DNA from: Bin87 sp963663945
GTDB lineage: Bacteria > Chloroflexota > Dehalococcoidia > Lucifugimonadales > UBA3495
Length of the DNA: 64,000 bases
Assembly: GCA_963663945.1 (NCBI GenBank)
Contig: OY760687.1
Location: forward strand, 124,001-188,000
Reading direction: 5' to 3'
Position numbers and translations under genes: made by a program. The first letter of the stretch is position 1; each line of letters opens with the position of its first letter. The notes under the pieces were generated by a model. That model did not search any database. It was not told the origin of the DNA and saw only the letters and a program-made list of their open reading frames with translations. This document shows, piece after piece, positions 8,102-16,042 of the stretch.

Positions 8102-9604
8102 TTGATCAAGGACCGACAAGTCAGACTTTTGAGGCAAAAACGTATGGAAGGAAAAACACAGGAGACGGCGGCCGCCATGTCTGGGATGAGCGTGCGCTCG
8201 GCGCGCAAATGGCAGAGTGGCCCGTTGCCGTCGGAGACCAAACCGGAGCGCTGGTGGCGCACTCGGTCCGATCCCTTCGACGGGGTGTGGGAAGAGGAGA
8301 TTGAGCCACTGCTGCGGGACGACCCCAAGGGCAAGCTGAAGGCAACGACGATTATCGAATGGCTGGAGGAGCAGCATCCCGGCCAGTTCAGCACCTCCCA
8401 GCTGCGCACGCTGCAACGACGATTACAGGACTGGCGGGCGCTGAATGGTCCGGACCAGGAGGTGTACTTCCCCCAGGAGCATCCGCCGGGACGGGAGGCC
8501 CAGTTTGATTTCACCCACTGCAGCGCCCTGGGAGTGACCGTCGCCGGTGAGCCCTACCCCCACCTGCTGTTTCAGCTGATCCTCAGCCACTCGGGCTGGC
8601 GCTACGCGGAGGTCGCCGCCGGCGAGACCTTCCTGGCCCTCAAGCAGGGATTACAGAATGCGCTCTGGGCCCTGGGCGGCGTACCGGAGGTGGTGCGTTC
8701 CGACAATACCTCTGCTGCCACCCACGAGATGAAACGCAGCCGAGGCCGGGCGCTAAACGACAATTACGCCGCCCTGCTGGACCACTACGGTGTCCGATCC
8801 ACCCGCATCAATCCTGGCAAGAGCCATGAAAACGGCGTCGCCGAGCACGCCCACTACCGTTTGAAAGACGCCGTGGACCAGGCCCTCATCCTGCGCGGCA
8901 GCCGCGATTTCCACACCGCCGACGACTACGCCGGTTTCGTCCGGAAGATGGTGGAGAAGCGCAATCGCCTGGTGCGGGGGAAGCTGGAGCAGGAAATGGC
9001 TTGCCTAAGACCCCTGCCGCCAGCCCCCATGCCGGAATACGCCAACTACCAGTCCAAGGTGCGCCGGTGGAGTACCATCCAGGTGGCGGGACGCAGCTAC
9101 AGCGTCCCGTCCCGGCTCATTGGCAAGGTGGTACAGATCCGCCTCTATTCCGACCACGTGGAAGTGTACTACAAGGGCCACTTTGTGGAACGAATGGCGC
9201 GCGTGCACGGTGATGGGGAAGTAAACGTCAATTACCGCCACGTCATCAATTCCCTGGTGCGCAAGCCCGGAGCATTCGCCCGGTACCGGTTCAGGGAGCA
9301 GCTGTTTCCCACCTTGCGCTTCCGGCTCACCTACGACGCGCTCAGGCAGTGGCGTGGGGAGCGCGCCGACGTGGAGTACGTGCGCATCCTGCACCTGGCG
9401 GCCACCACCATGGAGGTCATGGTGGACAGCGCCCTGTCGCTGCTGCTGGAGACCGGTCAGCCCTTCGACTACGCCGAGGTGCGGGAACTGGCCGAGCCCA
9501 GGGTGCCCCAGGCTCCGGTGCTGGTCCTCTCTGGGAAGCCGGACCTGAAGATCTACGACGGTCTGCTCACGAGCAGTACGGCCATGGTGGGGGTGTGCGC
9601 ATGA
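8102..9604 (+). CDS. istA: IS21 transposase IstA (copy 2)
   Basis: Identical in sequence to the product at 6468-7970, with all three catalytic acidic residues (D136, D201, E248), N-terminal helix-turn-helix and C-terminal barrel. Its stop codon overlaps the istB start (ATGA), the usual sign of translational coupling in IS21. With the istB that follows, this copy should be able to transpose. Confidence 0.92.
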   Translation: MIKDRQVRLLRQKRMEGKTQETAAAMSGMSVRSARKWQSGPLPSETKPERWWRTRSDPFDGVWEEEIEPLLRDDPKGKLKATTIIEWLEEQHPGQFSTSQLRTLQRRLQDWRALNGPDQEVYFPQEHPPGREAQFDFTHCSALGVTVAGEPYPHLLFQLILSHSGWRYAEVAAGETFLALKQGLQNALWALGGVPEVVRSDNTSAATHEMKRSRGRALNDNYAALLDHYGVRSTRINPGKSHENGVAEHAHYRLKDAVDQALILRGSRDFHTADDYAGFVRKMVEKRNRLVRGKLEQEMACLRPLPPAPMPEYANYQSKVRRWSTIQVAGRSYSVPSRLIGKVVQIRLYSDHVEVYYKGHFVERMARVHGDGEVNVNYRHVINSLVRKPGAFARYRFREQLFPTLRFRLTYDALRQWRGERADVEYVRILHLAATTMEVMVDSALSLLLETGQPFDYAEVRELAEPRVPQAPVLVLSGKPDLKIYDGLLTSSTAMVGVCA

Positions 9605-10392
9605 TGGACACCCCCACCAGCGTGATCCAGGAGCGCATCGGCGAGCTATGCCGCGAATTCAAGCTGCCCACCATGGGCGCTCAGTCGGTGGCCCGTTTCA
9701 CTGAGGCTGGCCACGGCGAGGCCCTGTCCACCTTCCTGGAGGTGCTGGAGCAGGAGGCCGAGGATCGCCGCCACCGGCGCATCAACCGGCTGCGTCAGGC
9801 GTCCCGGCTGCCCTCGGGCAAGACCTGGGAGACCTTCGAGCATCACCGGATGCCCCTGACTCTTCGTCAACAGATGGACCATCTGGCCCAGGGCAGTTTC
9901 GTGGAACACGGCGTCAACGTGCTGGCCTTCGGGCTCCCCGGCACCGGCAAGACCCACGCCCTATGCGCTCTGGGCCACCGCCTGGTGGAAGCCGGACACT
10001 CCGTCCTCTTCGCTCCAGCCTACCGCCTGGTGCAGGACCTCCTCGCCGCCAAGCGCGACTTCGACCTGCCCCGACAACTGCGCAAGCTGGACAACTTCGA
10101 CTTCCTCCTCCTGGACGATCTCGGCTACCTGCCCCAGGGGGCCGAGGAGTCCGAGGTCCTCTTCACCCTCATCGCCGAACGCTACGAACGCCGGTCCCTG
10201 GGCATCACGTCCAACCTGGTCTTCTCCGAGTGGGAGCGCATCTTCGCCAACCCCATGGCTACCGCCGCAGCGATTGACCGGGTGGTCCACCACTCCGTCA
10301 TCCTGGAATTCGACGTCCCCAGCTACCGGACTGACGCAGCACAGCAACGCGGCGAGACTGCTGCGGCCGAGGAGGTGAACCGGCAAAACTAA
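9601..10392 (+). CDS. istB: IS21 helper ATPase IstB
   Basis: The 263-residue AAA+ ATPase has an N-terminal helical region (1-90), Walker A GLPGTGKTH (111-119), Walker B FLLLDDLGYL (168-177) and later ITSNLVFSEW, a sensor-type segment of IstB/DnaC proteins. IstB selects and prepares target DNA and stimulates IstA. It starts inside the istA stop codon. Length is typical for the family (about 250-265), so it looks intact. Confidence 0.93.
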   Translation: MMDTPTSVIQERIGELCREFKLPTMGAQSVARFTEAGHGEALSTFLEVLEQEAEDRRHRRINRLRQASRLPSGKTWETFEHHRMPLTLRQQMDHLAQGSFVEHGVNVLAFGLPGTGKTHALCALGHRLVEAGHSVLFAPAYRLVQDLLAAKRDFDLPRQLRKLDNFDFLLLDDLGYLPQGAEESEVLFTLIAERYERRSLGITSNLVFSEWERIFANPMATAAAIDRVVHHSVILEFDVPSYRTDAAQQRGETAAAEEVNRQN

Positions 10393-10429
10393 TCGACGAT
10401 AAATCGGCAAGAATGGTTGACGCGGGACA

Positions 10430-10691
10430 AGGCAGGCTTTGGACACGTCAACGCTGATGATGGTCATTGTCCCAGTGGTCATGATGTATTACGCTCCCCG
10501 TACCTTTGGTTTGGCGTAGCCGGCCATTCCCGGACTACCTTGCCTTGCAATACGGGGCCGGGTCAGTTAGCCCCTCACAACTGTTCGGGTTAGCCAAGGG
10601 TGAACGACGCGGCGACCTTGCTGATTCACGGCTTCGCACAGCGAGCCCCAGGATTAACGTTCTGCCGTGTCGTTGGCTCCTTCAAGATACA
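10430..10691 (-). mobile_element. IS110-family left-end remnant cut by IS21
   Basis: Read on the minus strand this is the left end of the same IS110 element found at 45457: 209 bases of non-coding leader followed by the first 17-18 transposase codons (MTTGTMTIISVDVSKACL), after which IS21 begins. The offset between the two copies is constant over 209 bases, so there is no net insertion or deletion. The rest of this IS110 copy is not on the far side of IS21. The outer edge lies next to an AG/CT core (10692-10693) inside a palindromic repeat, the same target position as the other copy. Confidence 0.85.
10500..10670 (-). ncRNA. Candidate IS110 bridge RNA gene (remnant copy)
   Basis: This is the counterpart of the candidate bridge RNA at 45480-45650. 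The putative target-guide segments are conserved: CAGGATTAACGT (plus strand 10649-10660) and CTGATTC (10621-10627), as is the donor-guide segment CAACTGT (about 10578-10584). Only the leader remains; the recombinase that would use it is broken here. Confidence 0.5.
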
Positions 10692-10822
10692 AGGATTTTC
10701 CGGATTTTGTGATTGGACAGGATTGGGAGATGTGGGTCATGGGACGGTTTCAATCCTGATAATCCCTAAATCTTGAAAATCCTGATGCTGACGTTTCCCC
10801 GCCGCAAACTGGGTACGCATGA
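10692..10822. repeat. Palindromic interspersed repeat, copy A (cut by IS110)
   Basis: This is the larger part of one copy of the approximately 155-bp palindrome family. It keeps the central GACAGGATTGGGAGA ... TTTCAATCCTG stem, the outer arm ...AAAATCCTGATGCTGACG and the end CGCAAACTGGGTACGCATGA. The left outer arm is replaced by the IS110 remnant. Confidence 0.85.
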
Positions 10823-10917
10823 TGACGTACCAAGCCTTGCCACGGGAGCCGCCGAACCTATACCATCCCGCCACAATGAGAGCCGACCCGCCCTGGACTG
10901 ACCGGGAGGTATGGGCC

Positions 10918-11526
10918 ATGACCGTTACCAACGATTCCGAGTTGCGCGAGGTCTACCGGCCGCCGGCCCCCCGGGCGGCGCAGAAGGTGCTGGACCACCT
11001 GGACGTCCACTGCCGGAACTTCATCGAACTGTCGCCCTTCTGCGTACTGAGCTCCAGCAATGCCGACGGCCAGGCCGACGCCTCGCCCCGCGGCGACCCG
11101 CCGGGCTTCGTCAAGGTGCTGGACGAGAAGACGCTGCTGCTGCCCGACCGGCCGGGCAACAACCAGGTCGACTCGCTGCAGAACATCGTGCAAAACCCGG
11201 GCGTCGGCCTGCTATTCTTCGTCCCGGGCATGAACGAGACGCTGCGGGTCAAGGGCAAGGCGGAGATTACCACCGACCCCGCCCTGCTGGAGCCGTTGAC
11301 CGTGGGGCGCAGGGCTCCGCTGTCCGGGCTGAAGGTCGTGGTTGAAGAGGCGTTCCTGCACTGCGGACGCGCCCTGATCCGGAGCCGCATCTGGGACGCC
11401 GACGCGCAGATCGACCGGTCGTCGTATCCCACCTACGGGCAGGTGCTTGCCGACCAGATCGCCGGCGCCGACGCCCGGGAGATCGATGCCGACGAGGACG
11501 AGGCCAACCGGGAACGGCTGTACTGA
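10918..11526 (+). CDS. PPOX-class FMN-dependent flavoprotein (MSMEG_1061-like)
   Basis: The 202-residue protein is a pyridoxamine-phosphate-oxidase-fold flavoprotein: FIELSPFCVLSSSNADG, DASPRGDPPGFVKVLD and the FMN-contact segment LPDRPGNNQVDSLQNI are typical of the MSMEG_1061 subfamily. Such enzymes bind FMN or F420 and act on small aromatic or unknown substrates in the cytoplasm. The ATG at 10918 is chosen because GGGAGG lies upstream; the open frame extends back into the palindromic repeat, which is unlikely to be coding. The gene stands alone between the IS cluster and a convergent lipoprotein gene. Confidence 0.8.
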   Translation: MTVTNDSELREVYRPPAPRAAQKVLDHLDVHCRNFIELSPFCVLSSSNADGQADASPRGDPPGFVKVLDEKTLLLPDRPGNNQVDSLQNIVQNPGVGLLFFVPGMNETLRVKGKAEITTDPALLEPLTVGRRAPLSGLKVVVEEAFLHCGRALIRSRIWDADAQIDRSSYPTYGQVLADQIAGADAREIDADEDEANRERLY

Positions 11527-11583
11527 CCCGCCGACGCAGCCGGCATCATCAAATGCTCAAGAAAGGCTGACCCAGATCATAGG

Positions 11584-12765
11584 TTAGCGGCCCTGGGCCC
11601 TGCAGTAGGAAATCACTTTATCCAGACCCGTGATATCCCACTTGGCAATAAAGTCTACAGGCTGCTCAGGGGTTACTACAGTAGCCACCACCAGGGCCGT
11701 GGGGTTAACGCCGGACACCGATGGAGGGGAGATGGCGCGATACGCTCTCGTCAATTCTCCCACCAAACTTGCGTTCCCCTGAGTGCGAATATCGGATAAA
11801 ACGATCCACCTGCCCTCTATAGAGGCCAGAATCGGGGGTCCGAACGGAAGCTGCCGGGTCGCGTCAGTTGATTCCGCGTAGAAGTCCAGGAGCATCGAAA
11901 CCCCTTGGTGATTCCGTTCCCGCACCCTGTCGACAAGAGCTTGAGACGACTCAGTATCGAGCTGCCACCTCCGCTCAAGATGCCTCCACATTCTGTCAAG
12001 AGCGGCGGTATTCTCCCGATTTTGCGGCAGGTCGTCGGTCAGCTCGAGCAGGCTGCCGGCTAGACCCGCTACGGCATCCAGATCATCATCGCGAAATTGC
12101 TGAAATGGGTCGTTCGAATACCGAGGAAACTCCGAGATCTCGGTGGCGAGTGGTTGATGCCAATCGATATATAAGGAACGTCCGCCTCTATTGTCGCACT
12201 GATAAGTGAGTTGGGGCGCATCAGAGGGGCTCTCGTGTGACACAGCCTTGCTTCGGAAGAGGTTGACCGCCAGGCTGCCGTATTGTTCCGTTTCCATCCG
12301 CCAACTCCCAAATCGTGTGTCCGGAGCGGATGCGTCGGCAACTGGAGTTGCGGTGCCCTCCGGGATCTCCGGAACGACGGTCGGCGCCGGGGTCGCAGGC
12401 GTTGCAACTTGGCTCGATGTCGGGGCAACCGCCGTAGCGCCGTCAGCCGCGATGGTAGGGGAGGCTGCCACGACCCGAGTAACCGTAACCTCCCTTGTAA
12501 CCTCAACTGTCCTGGGCTCGCGTGTGACTTCGACAGTCCGCGGCACCTCCACGGTTACTGGCACCTCCTGCACCTGCGTGATCTCGCGCGTCACCTCAAC
12601 GGTCGTGACAGTCTGCACGGTGACCGGAACTTCTCGGACAACTGTGACTTCCCGCGTGACTTCCACGTTGCGTACTGACGACTCGGAAGCGCAGGCGAAA
12701 ACGGATGCGATCGCCAGCATCGCCGCAAGCGCAGTAAAGCTGGTCCGGATTGTGCGAAGAATCAT
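11584..12765 (-). CDS. Lipoprotein with Val-Thr-Arg-Glu repeat stalk
   Basis: The 393-residue product has a lipoprotein signal peptide with lipobox SVFAC, then about 75 residues built from repeats such as VEVTREVTVVREVPVTV, which should form an extended beta or coiled stalk. A Thr/Pro/Ala-rich linker follows and then a globular domain of about 230 residues (from TRFGSWRMET) with no recognised family. Such stalks are common on Chloroflexota surface lipoproteins, often in front of solute-binding domains, but no binding-protein signature is seen. The ATG at 12765 is chosen because it begins the signal peptide; the longer frame adds 17 residues. Confidence 0.7.
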   Translation of the reverse strand: MILRTIRTSFTALAAMLAIASVFACASESSVRNVEVTREVTVVREVPVTVQTVTTVEVTREITQVQEVPVTVEVPRTVEVTREPRTVEVTREVTVTRVVAASPTIAADGATAVAPTSSQVATPATPAPTVVPEIPEGTATPVADASAPDTRFGSWRMETEQYGSLAVNLFRSKAVSHESPSDAPQLTYQCDNRGGRSLYIDWHQPLATEISEFPRYSNDPFQQFRDDDLDAVAGLAGSLLELTDDLPQNRENTAALDRMWRHLERRWQLDTESSQALVDRVRERNHQGVSMLLDFYAESTDATRQLPFGPPILASIEGRWIVLSDIRTQGNASLVGELTRAYRAISPPSVSGVNPTALVVATVVTPEQPVDFIAKWDITGLDKVISYCRAQGR

Positions 12766-13081
12766 CGTGGCAATAGCTCCAGTGGGTCTGACGTCTGGGA
12801 ACGCGAAAACCGACAAACTGCGTGTATCTTACTCCAGGTCATTCCCGAGCTCTCTGGGAGGGCCGATATCTCGGCACAGTGCAAGCCATCCTTGACGACG
12901 TTACTCGCTCCATTAATTTCGGTGTCGCCAGGCAATCACGCCGCCAGCGCCCAGCCGTCCATCCCGCCTCGCCGGCCCTTGCCACCAGCCCCTTCCGCAT
13001 GGATAGTGTGACCCAATAGGCACCCGCGCTTTGGTCCACCGCCACGCGCCAACCCCCACACCACTCGGAGGAACCACCACC
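12766..13081. other. Divergent intergenic region
   Basis: About 315 bases separate the lipoprotein gene from the ridA-like gene on the opposite strand; promoters for both should lie here. No repeat, RNA gene or strong hairpin was seen. Confidence 0.4.
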
Positions 13082-13549
13082 ATGGCCGAAGTTGAAGCGA
13101 AGCTAGCCGAACTGGGATACGAACTGCCGCCCCCACCCGATCCGGTGGGCAACTACCTGCCCCTCGCCCGCAGCGGCAACATCATGTGGCTGGCCGGAGT
13201 CGGCTCCCGCATGGCCACCGGCGAGGGCATTGCTGGCAAGCTTGGGGACGACCTGACCGTGGACCAGGGCTACGAGGCCGCGCGTTGGGCCGCCCTCAAC
13301 CTGCTGTCCCGGATGAAGGAGGAACTGGGCGACCTCGACCGGGTCACCCGCATCCTCAAGGTGGTGGGCATGGTCAACAGCGCACCGACCTTCACCCAGC
13401 AGGCCCGCGTGGTGGACGGCGCATCCGACCTGTTCGTGGCCCTGTACGGCGACCGCGGCCGCCACGCCCGCTCCGCCCCCGGCATGGGCGCCCTCCCCGG
13501 CAACACGGCCGTCATCTGCGACTGCGTCGTCGAAGTCGATGGGGGATAG
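13082..13549 (+). CDS. RidA-family (YjgF/UK114) protein
   Basis: The 155-residue product matches the Rid family over its whole length: LARSGNIMWLAGVG near the start, AALNLLSRMKEELGDLD in the middle, and the signature ending ARSAPGMGALPGNTAVICD with the arginine that contacts substrate carboxylates. Canonical RidA hydrolyses reactive enamine/imine intermediates from amino-acid metabolism; this RidA-like subgroup (with the long N-terminus) has less certain substrates. The ATG at 13082 has GGAGG upstream. A degenerate copy of its 3' part lies at 14155. Confidence 0.85.
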   Translation: MAEVEAKLAELGYELPPPPDPVGNYLPLARSGNIMWLAGVGSRMATGEGIAGKLGDDLTVDQGYEAARWAALNLLSRMKEELGDLDRVTRILKVVGMVNSAPTFTQQARVVDGASDLFVALYGDRGRHARSAPGMGALPGNTAVICDCVVEVDGG

Positions 13550-13641
13550 CAGATTGCGCTGCCTCCCGACCGTCGCCGGTCAGCAGGAACCCGCAGGCCG
13601 CTCCCGAGGATCCAGGAGAGCGGCAGCGTGTGACAATCGCG

Positions 13642-13962
13642 TCAGGCTCCCGGGAGCCGGTAGTTCACCGTCTTCCGGACGGCTTCGTCGATTTCCTCGG
13701 GGGTGATCAGCTGCACCGTGCTAATGCTGAGAGCGCCTCCCGCCGTGATGGCCAGAGAAATCGCCGCCGCCGTCGCCGAATCGGGAAGGTCGAATACCAT
13801 GTAGAGGTCCGCGCCGCCGAAGGCATAGTAGAAGGATTCCAGCGCCCCGCCCTGCTCCCGGGCCATCCCCTCGAAAACCTGTCGGCGGGAGGTGCCGCCC
13901 TCTCGCAGCAGGCCCTGCATCCCGGTCGCAGTATAATTAGCCTGGTACAAATACTTGGGCAT
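13642..13962 (-). CDS. GYD-domain protein
   Basis: The 106-residue protein starts MPKYLYQANYTATG and has the family pattern SRRQVFEGMAREQGG followed by FGGADLYMVFDLPD, which identifies it as a GYD-domain protein (a ferredoxin-like alpha/beta dimer). The biochemical role of the family is unknown; it often sits beside oxidoreductases. The ATG at 13962 has GAGGAG upstream. It is convergent with the RidA gene. Confidence 0.8.
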   Translation of the reverse strand: MPKYLYQANYTATGMQGLLREGGTSRRQVFEGMAREQGGALESFYYAFGGADLYMVFDLPDSATAAAISLAITAGGALSISTVQLITPEEIDEAVRKTVNYRLPGA

Positions 13963-14154
13963 GATTCGCTCCTCAGATAACACATTAGTTATCGGTGTTG
14001 TGCAAAGTGGTTTCCTCACCTGAGAGACTTTGACGTTGCGTTGCCAACCATAACAGTGTCTTACTAATTATGCAAAACGCGGGACTGACGAGACGTGTGA
14101 CACGCTCCTGACTCCGTGCGAACCCGGCTGATCCCTGGAGCCTGGCACTCCTGC

Positions 14155-14262
14155 ACCTTACGGCGACCCCGGTCGCCACGCCCGTCACTCTCCCGTATGG
14201 GCGCGTCCCCGGCAACGCCGCCGTCATCTGCGACTGCGTCGTCTGGGTTGGACCGAGGCTGG
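14155..14262 (+). pseudogene. Degenerate duplicate of the RidA 3' end
   Basis: The bases encode the same end as 13440-13540 of the RidA gene (tacggcgacc.cggtcgcca, then ccccggcaacgccgccgtca and ctgcgactgcgtcgtc) with substitutions and a shift that breaks the frame. It has no start codon of its own, so it is a partial duplication. Confidence 0.6.
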
Positions 14263-14456
14263 CAGTTAGCCCGGATGGCCGCAGTCCCTTCCGTCTCCTC
14301 GTGATCGTGTCGCAGATCGCGTCAGGGCGATAGATTATAGGTTTGGTCGTACAAAGGTCCGACGGTCCCGGCTCGCTTCCAGGGTGACCGAGCCTATCGT
14401 GAAACGAAAACCCAACGTTGCCGTTGGCAACCTTCTCAAGCCGTCACAGCTCTCCA

Positions 14457-15260
14457 TTAGCCTACCTCGCGTCTGATAGTGGCCACGACTTCTCCGAACG
14501 TTTCTTTGATATTCCCTTTGGAAAACCTGACCTGTTGAATGCCCGCCATGTTTGTAAACAGCTCAGTCCCCTCTTCGACCAATGCTATCGCCCGCGGGAA
14601 CCCCAACTTGCCTTGAAAGAGGCCGAGTTCATGCACCACATTTTGCCGGGCCCGTAAATTATCGTCAGCCGTTTCGTCTTCGCCGGTCATAACCAAAAAA
14701 GCCATCGAACTGTTGGTGAGCATTGTTTCGAGGATATCGCGGACTGCATGACCGGCCCTGGCTCCGACTTCGTAAGCTTCGACTTCAAAACCGTGTAGAT
14801 CACGAAGACGGTCGTTGAGTTCCCGCCAAAGTCTGCTGCCGCCGTGTCCAATAAAAATCTTGACTGGTGGTGGCGGTGGTTCAGGAGGTTCGGGCAATCG
14901 GGATCCCTCCGCATGGCGCTCGAAAACCAGAAAAACGCGTTCGATCTCCGAACGATCTATAGCTTCCACTGAAACCATTGTATCTCCGTAGATCTCGGTA
15001 TTCGTTGCACTGATAACCATCTGACAGGCTCTCATGGACTTCCCCAGGAGTTGGATGAGAGCTTCGCCATTAGACGATCGGTAATCCGCGAGGAATGCGA
15101 CCTCAGAGTCATGGTTCCAGGTGGCGTCGGCAAGTTCTATTGCTAGTTGAATCGGCTCGGCGACCTGACCGCCCGTCACAGCAGTCCGAAATTCACTTAT
15201 CGCCGATGCAAGCACATCGGCTGAGAATCTAGTACGCCGATAACGTTTGCTTTTTTTCAT
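14457..15260 (-). CDS. TIR-like nucleotide-binding (PF10137-type) effector protein
   Basis: The 267-residue protein has an N-terminal domain (about 35-115; ATWNHDSEVAFLADYR and VSVEAIDRSEIERVFLVFE) seen ahead of some bacterial TIR-like domains, a Pro-rich hinge (122-132), and a C-terminal TIR-like domain (133-267). Diagnostic segments are VKIFIGHGGS, GRAGHAVRDILE-like spacing, LVMTGEDE, ARQNVVHELGLFQGKLG (with the candidate catalytic E211) and the end RFSKGNIKETF. Relatives act in antiphage defence (for example CBASS and Pycsar effectors) as NAD-degrading enzymes. No cyclase or Argonaute partner is adjacent, so it may act alone. Its base composition is lower in GC than its neighbours, suggesting transfer. 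Confidence 0.78.
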   Translation of the reverse strand: MKKSKRYRRTRFSADVLASAISEFRTAVTGGQVAEPIQLAIELADATWNHDSEVAFLADYRSSNGEALIQLLGKSMRACQMVISATNTEIYGDTMVSVEAIDRSEIERVFLVFERHAEGSRLPEPPEPPPPPVKIFIGHGGSRLWRELNDRLRDLHGFEVEAYEVGARAGHAVRDILETMLTNSSMAFLVMTGEDETADDNLRARQNVVHELGLFQGKLGFPRAIALVEEGTELFTNMAGIQQVRFSKGNIKETFGEVVATIRREVG

Positions 15261-15465
15261 GTTTGCACACTCACTGTTTAGTGTCCGTTCGCACTCCCAG
15301 CATGAACGCTAGAATAATATCAGGTCACTACACACGATTGTCCGACCACCAATAGGAGTGCGCGAAGCCAATTGCCAGATATCCGATGACCGCAGCATAG
15401 TTATTACTCGATCAGTTAAGTCACGGCATCCATCGTCATCCGAACTCTCTTGTCCAGAACCATAA

Positions 15466-15504
15466 GAAAAGGCTGGATACCGCCTTGGCAATCCAGCCTT
15501 TCGT
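15466..15504 (-). terminator. Terminator after the VOC gene
   Basis: On the minus strand AAAGGCTGGAT pairs with ATCCAGCCTTTT across a 12-base loop and is followed by CTTATGG. It lies just beyond the stop of the VOC gene at 15526 and would end the minus-strand transcript. Confidence 0.7.
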
Positions 15505-15525
15505 CGTTAATCTTGGCCCGAGCGA

Positions 15526-16005
15526 TCAGTCGTCGGCAGCCACCGCCGGCTCGCGTAGCTTCAGCGGGAAGGTACCGCCGAACAGGCCTTTCTCCGGATG
15601 CCGCTCCCACTGCGAGGCGGGCATCTCGTAGTAGACCTCGATCTCGTTATCGTCGGGATCCAGCAGGTAGACGCCCAGCGAGACGCCGTGGTCGCTGATG
15701 CGATTGATGCGGACGCTATTCTCCAGGAGCCGGTCATAAAGCTCCTGCAGGTCCTCGAAAGTCTCCATCTGCCACGCCATGTGGGCCTGCCCGACGATGC
15801 TGTGGTCGGGCCCGCCGGCGTCCATGCCCATGGCGCGGATCGCCAGCTCGTGGGACTTCTCGGTGTTGGCCGACATGAACACCGTCCCGCTGGGCGACCG
15901 CTCCATGATGGTCAGTCCCATCACGCGGGTGTAGAAGTCCAGCGAGCGTTCCATGTCCCGCACCCGCATTACCAGGTGCCCCAGATGCTTCGGTGTGTAC
16001 GACAT
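15526..16005 (-). CDS. VOC-family (extradiol dioxygenase/glyoxalase-like) protein
   Basis: The 159-residue single-copy VOC protein starts MSYTPKHLGHLVMRVRDMER and shows the family's metal ligands in order: His in GHLVM, His in GQAHMAW and Glu in NEIEVYYE. DPDDNEIEVYYE is typical of ring-cleaving dioxygenases of the catechol type. It probably cleaves a dihydroxylated aromatic ring or a related substrate using Fe(II). The ATG at 16005 has GGAGGG seven bases upstream. It follows the HpaB-type monooxygenase gene by 37 bases on the same strand, so hydroxylation followed by ring cleavage is a reasonable joint role. Confidence 0.8.
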   Translation of the reverse strand: MSYTPKHLGHLVMRVRDMERSLDFYTRVMGLTIMERSPSGTVFMSANTEKSHELAIRAMGMDAGGPDHSIVGQAHMAWQMETFEDLQELYDRLLENSVRINRISDHGVSLGVYLLDPDDNEIEVYYEMPASQWERHPEKGLFGGTFPLKLREPAVAADD

Positions 16006-16042
16006 CTTCATTCCCTCCAATGCAAAGTGTGACGATTGGCCA

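Larger units (their letters stand above)
8015..10429 (+). mobile_element. IS21-family element, complete copy
   Basis: This 2415-bp unit has istA and istB overlapping by ATGA, the usual IS21 order and size. The right end is fixed by comparison: to the right the sequence matches the IS110 copy at 45.5 kb, and the match stops at 10430, leaving the end ...GCGGGACA, which on the other strand starts with TGT as IS21 ends do. TTGCCG-containing repeats occur once inside the left end and twice inside the right end, probable IstA binding sites. Its left neighbour is the broken istB of copy 1 and its right neighbour is an IS110 remnant, so no target duplication can be checked. Confidence 0.85.
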
